From 2-02-FULL-48-14 sp041645035 (GTDB lineage: Bacteria > Patescibacteriota > Gracilibacteria > UBA1369 > 2-02-FULL-48-14), in contig JBAZQU010000040.1 in assembly GCA_041645035.1 (NCBI GenBank), forward strand, positions 1-7,301: a stretch of 7,301 nt of DNA, in the 5' to 3' direction. This document shows, in pieces, positions 5,835 through 7,301 of the stretch. The notes beneath the pieces are model-generated. The model worked only from the letters and a program-made list of their open reading frames with translations. It was not told where the DNA came from and made no database searches. The stretch's first letter is position 1, and each line of letters opens with the position of its first letter. The translations under genes were made by a program, and so were the position numbers.

Positions 5835-7301
5835 AGACGCCCGCGTATTATACCACCGAACTTTTCTATAGCAAGAAAGGTGGCAGACTGCACAGCCTGG
5901 AATTCCTTTTCTGTCAGAGTTCGTTCAGGGTGGCGGATTTCAATAGAGTAAGAAAGAGATTTTTTATCTGCGGGAATATTTTTACCTTCATAAATATCAA
6001 AGAGAGAGATTTTTTCGATGAAGCGGTCTTTATCGGCATCTCGAATGGCCTTTTCCAAGTCAGCCACTTTAGATTTTTTGCCGACCAACACGGAAACATC
6101 GAAACTCATGGAAGGAAACCTGGCCAATGGCTTGAATTTTTTCTCTTCGCGGCCATTAAGCACCAGCGGGCTGAAATTTAATTCAAGGGCGCCCACGTTT
6201 AACTTGAGGCCGTAAGCCTTAAGCACGCCCGGATGGAATGTGAATACTTGTCCGACAGTTTTCCCGCGTACCGTGACGTCCATACATTTTTTTGGATGGG
6301 CATAAGCGGGTGGATTTTTTGATTCATGCAGTTGGTAGGAAGGCACACGAAAAGTTTTTAAATAATCTTCCAACGCACCTTTAATTGCATAGAAAGGTTC
6401 GTCATTTTGAGCCACCATAGCCGCCAAGTGTTTTTCTTCGCGAGGCATGTACTCGCCGATTTCTTCATAAACGTGCCCAAGTTCAAAGATCTGAATTTTT
6501 TTAAAGTTACGTTCATTGGTGGCGATGTTTGCCAGCATATTTGGAACAAGTGTTCGGCGCATATGTGTTTGATCTTCGGAAAGGTAATTTAGAACCTTAA
6601 TATGGCCCTCTTCACGTAGACCGCAGTTTTCAAAACGCCCCTTATCGTAGAAAGAATAGTTCACCACTTCAGTGAAGCCGAGCCCGAGAGCAAAAATGCT
6701 GCGAGTGAGGTGTTTGTAAAAACGCTCCGGATTTTCAAGTGGCAACTCCATGGGTTTATGCGGACGAATGGGCGGGATATTGTCATAGCCGTAGAGGCGC
6801 GCCACTTCTTCCACAATATCTTCTTCAATACTGACGTCCCGTGTGGCGCGATGCGAAGGCACTGTGATTTTTAGTTTCTTCCCGACAGCTTTAACTCCAA
6901 ACCCAAGCGACTTCAAAATTTGCACCATCTTTATCGTTGGAATTTTTACGCCGATCTTGCTGTTGATATTTTCAGGACTTGCGGTAATTTCGATCTTTGT
7001 GGGTTTCCAGGTTCCTTCAGTCGTTATCGGACCCGCCACTTTTGCGGTGGGGCAAAGTTCTTGTAGTAAGTGAATGGCGCGGTGAATCGCCGCCTCCGTC
7101 ATGGATGGATCCAGGCTCTTTTCAAAGCGCTGTGACGCGTCGGTGCGTAACATATGACGGGCGCTACTTTTGCGCACCACGACAGGATCAAAGGCCGCAG
7201 CTTCCAAAATAATTTCGCTCGTGGCTTTGGCGATCCCCGATTTGAGCCCACCTTTAATTCCTGCAAGCCCCAACGGTTCGCCGGACTTACTACAAATCAA
7301 C
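5831..7301 (-). CDS. pheT: Phenylalanyl-tRNA synthetase beta subunit, C-terminal part (5' end outside window)
   Basis: The visible 489 residues are the C-terminal part of PheT; the frame stays open to the right edge, so about the first 300 residues (tRNA-binding EMAP-like domain, B1 and most of B3/B4) lie outside. PheT pairs with PheS to charge tRNA-Phe in the cytosol. Visible regions in order are the end of B3/B4 (EPLGLAGIKGG, FDPVVVRKSSARHMLRTDASQRFEKSLDP, residues ~8-65), the B5 domain (~101-175, ending SIEEDIVEEVARLYGYDNIP), the catalytic-like core (~190-385, with GFTEVVNYSFYDK) and the FDX-ACB anticodon-binding domain (~392-487, with RFPSMSFDVSVLV and SLFDIYEG). The stop TGA (5833-5831) shares ATGA with the PBP start. 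The first codon at the edge is an internal Leu (TTG), not a start. Confidence 0.96.
   Translation of the reverse strand, partial: LICSKSGEPLGLAGIKGGLKSGIAKATSEIILEAAAFDPVVVRKSSARHMLRTDASQRFEKSLDPSMTEAAIHRAIHLLQELCPTAKVAGPITTEGTWKPTKIEITASPENINSKIGVKIPTIKMVQILKSLGFGVKAVGKKLKITVPSHRATRDVSIEEDIVEEVARLYGYDNIPPIRPHKPMELPLENPERFYKHLTRSIFALGLGFTEVVNYSFYDKGRFENCGLREEGHIKVLNYLSEDQTHMRRTLVPNMLANIATNERNFKKIQIFELGHVYEEIGEYMPREEKHLAAMVAQNDEPFYAIKGALEDYLKTFRVPSYQLHESKNPPAYAHPKKCMDVTVRGKTVGQVFTFHPGVLKAYGLKLNVGALELNFSPLVLNGREEKKFKPLARFPSMSFDVSVLVGKKSKVADLEKAIRDADKDRFIEKISLFDIYEGKNIPADKKSLSYSIEIRHPERTLTEKEFQAVQSATFLAIEKFGGIIRGRL
5847..5874 (-). promoter_or_regulatory. Candidate extended -10 promoter for the PBP gene, inside pheT
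   Basis: On the minus strand TATAAT (5852-5847) is a perfect -10 box preceded by TGG, which fits the extended -10 TGn element. TTGCTA (5874-5869), a 4/6 match to the -35 consensus, lies 16 bp upstream. Transcription would start near 5840, only about 6 bases before the PBP ATG at 5834, giving a nearly leaderless mRNA. The same bases encode the GGII part of the PheT C terminus, so the match may be codon-driven. Confidence 0.4.

Noticed and set aside
1..7301. Alternative genetic code (TGA as Gly or Trp)
   Set aside because: All genes are full-length in the standard code, tryptophan is encoded by TGG, and TGA is used as the pheT stop.

Overview
The window is a very compact bacterial stretch with six protein-coding genes and almost no non-coding DNA: about 56 bases at the left edge and 35 bases between two divergent starts (1936-1970). 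All six genes read through in the standard bacterial code. No in-frame TGA has to be read as an amino acid, which argues against the TGA=Gly lineages (Gracilibacteria/Absconditabacteria). The coding style suggests a streamlined member of the Candidate Phyla Radiation (Patescibacteria), possibly near Peregrinibacteria. The signs are heavy gene overlap, mostly weak ribosome-binding sites, a penicillin-binding protein with a long inter-domain insert and a C-terminal Ig-like domain, and a Patescibacteria-like HAM1 protein. This placement is inference from family style, not from a marker-gene tree.

Layout from left to right. At 57-746 (+) is a UPF0489 protein with an arginase-like metal-site pattern. 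At 658-1935 (-) is a polytopic O-antigen ligase/polymerase (Wzy_C) protein whose 3' end overlaps the UPF0489 gene by 89 bp, tail to tail. At 1971-2567 (+) is a HAM1/RdgB-type nucleotide pyrophosphatase, overlapping by 19 bp a COMT-like class I O-methyltransferase at 2549-3109 (+). At 3090-5834 (-) is a class A penicillin-binding protein, which overlaps the methyltransferase tail by 20 bp. From 5831 to the right edge (-) is the C-terminal part of pheT, joined to the PBP gene by an ATGA stop/start overlap.

The likely transcription units are HAM1 plus methyltransferase (+), pheT plus PBP (-), and two single genes. Functionally this is a mix of housekeeping (phenylalanyl-tRNA charging, nucleotide-pool cleaning) and envelope building (peptidoglycan synthesis, surface-glycan transfer), plus two enzymes of unknown substrate. 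I see no RNA genes, mobile elements, CRISPR arrays or defence systems, and no convincing new multi-gene system. The points most worth a second look are the replaced base-recognition segment in the HAM1 protein, the overlapping-gene architecture with hairpins just past the minus-strand stops, a perfect extended -10 box just upstream of the PBP start, and the accessory modules of the PBP.
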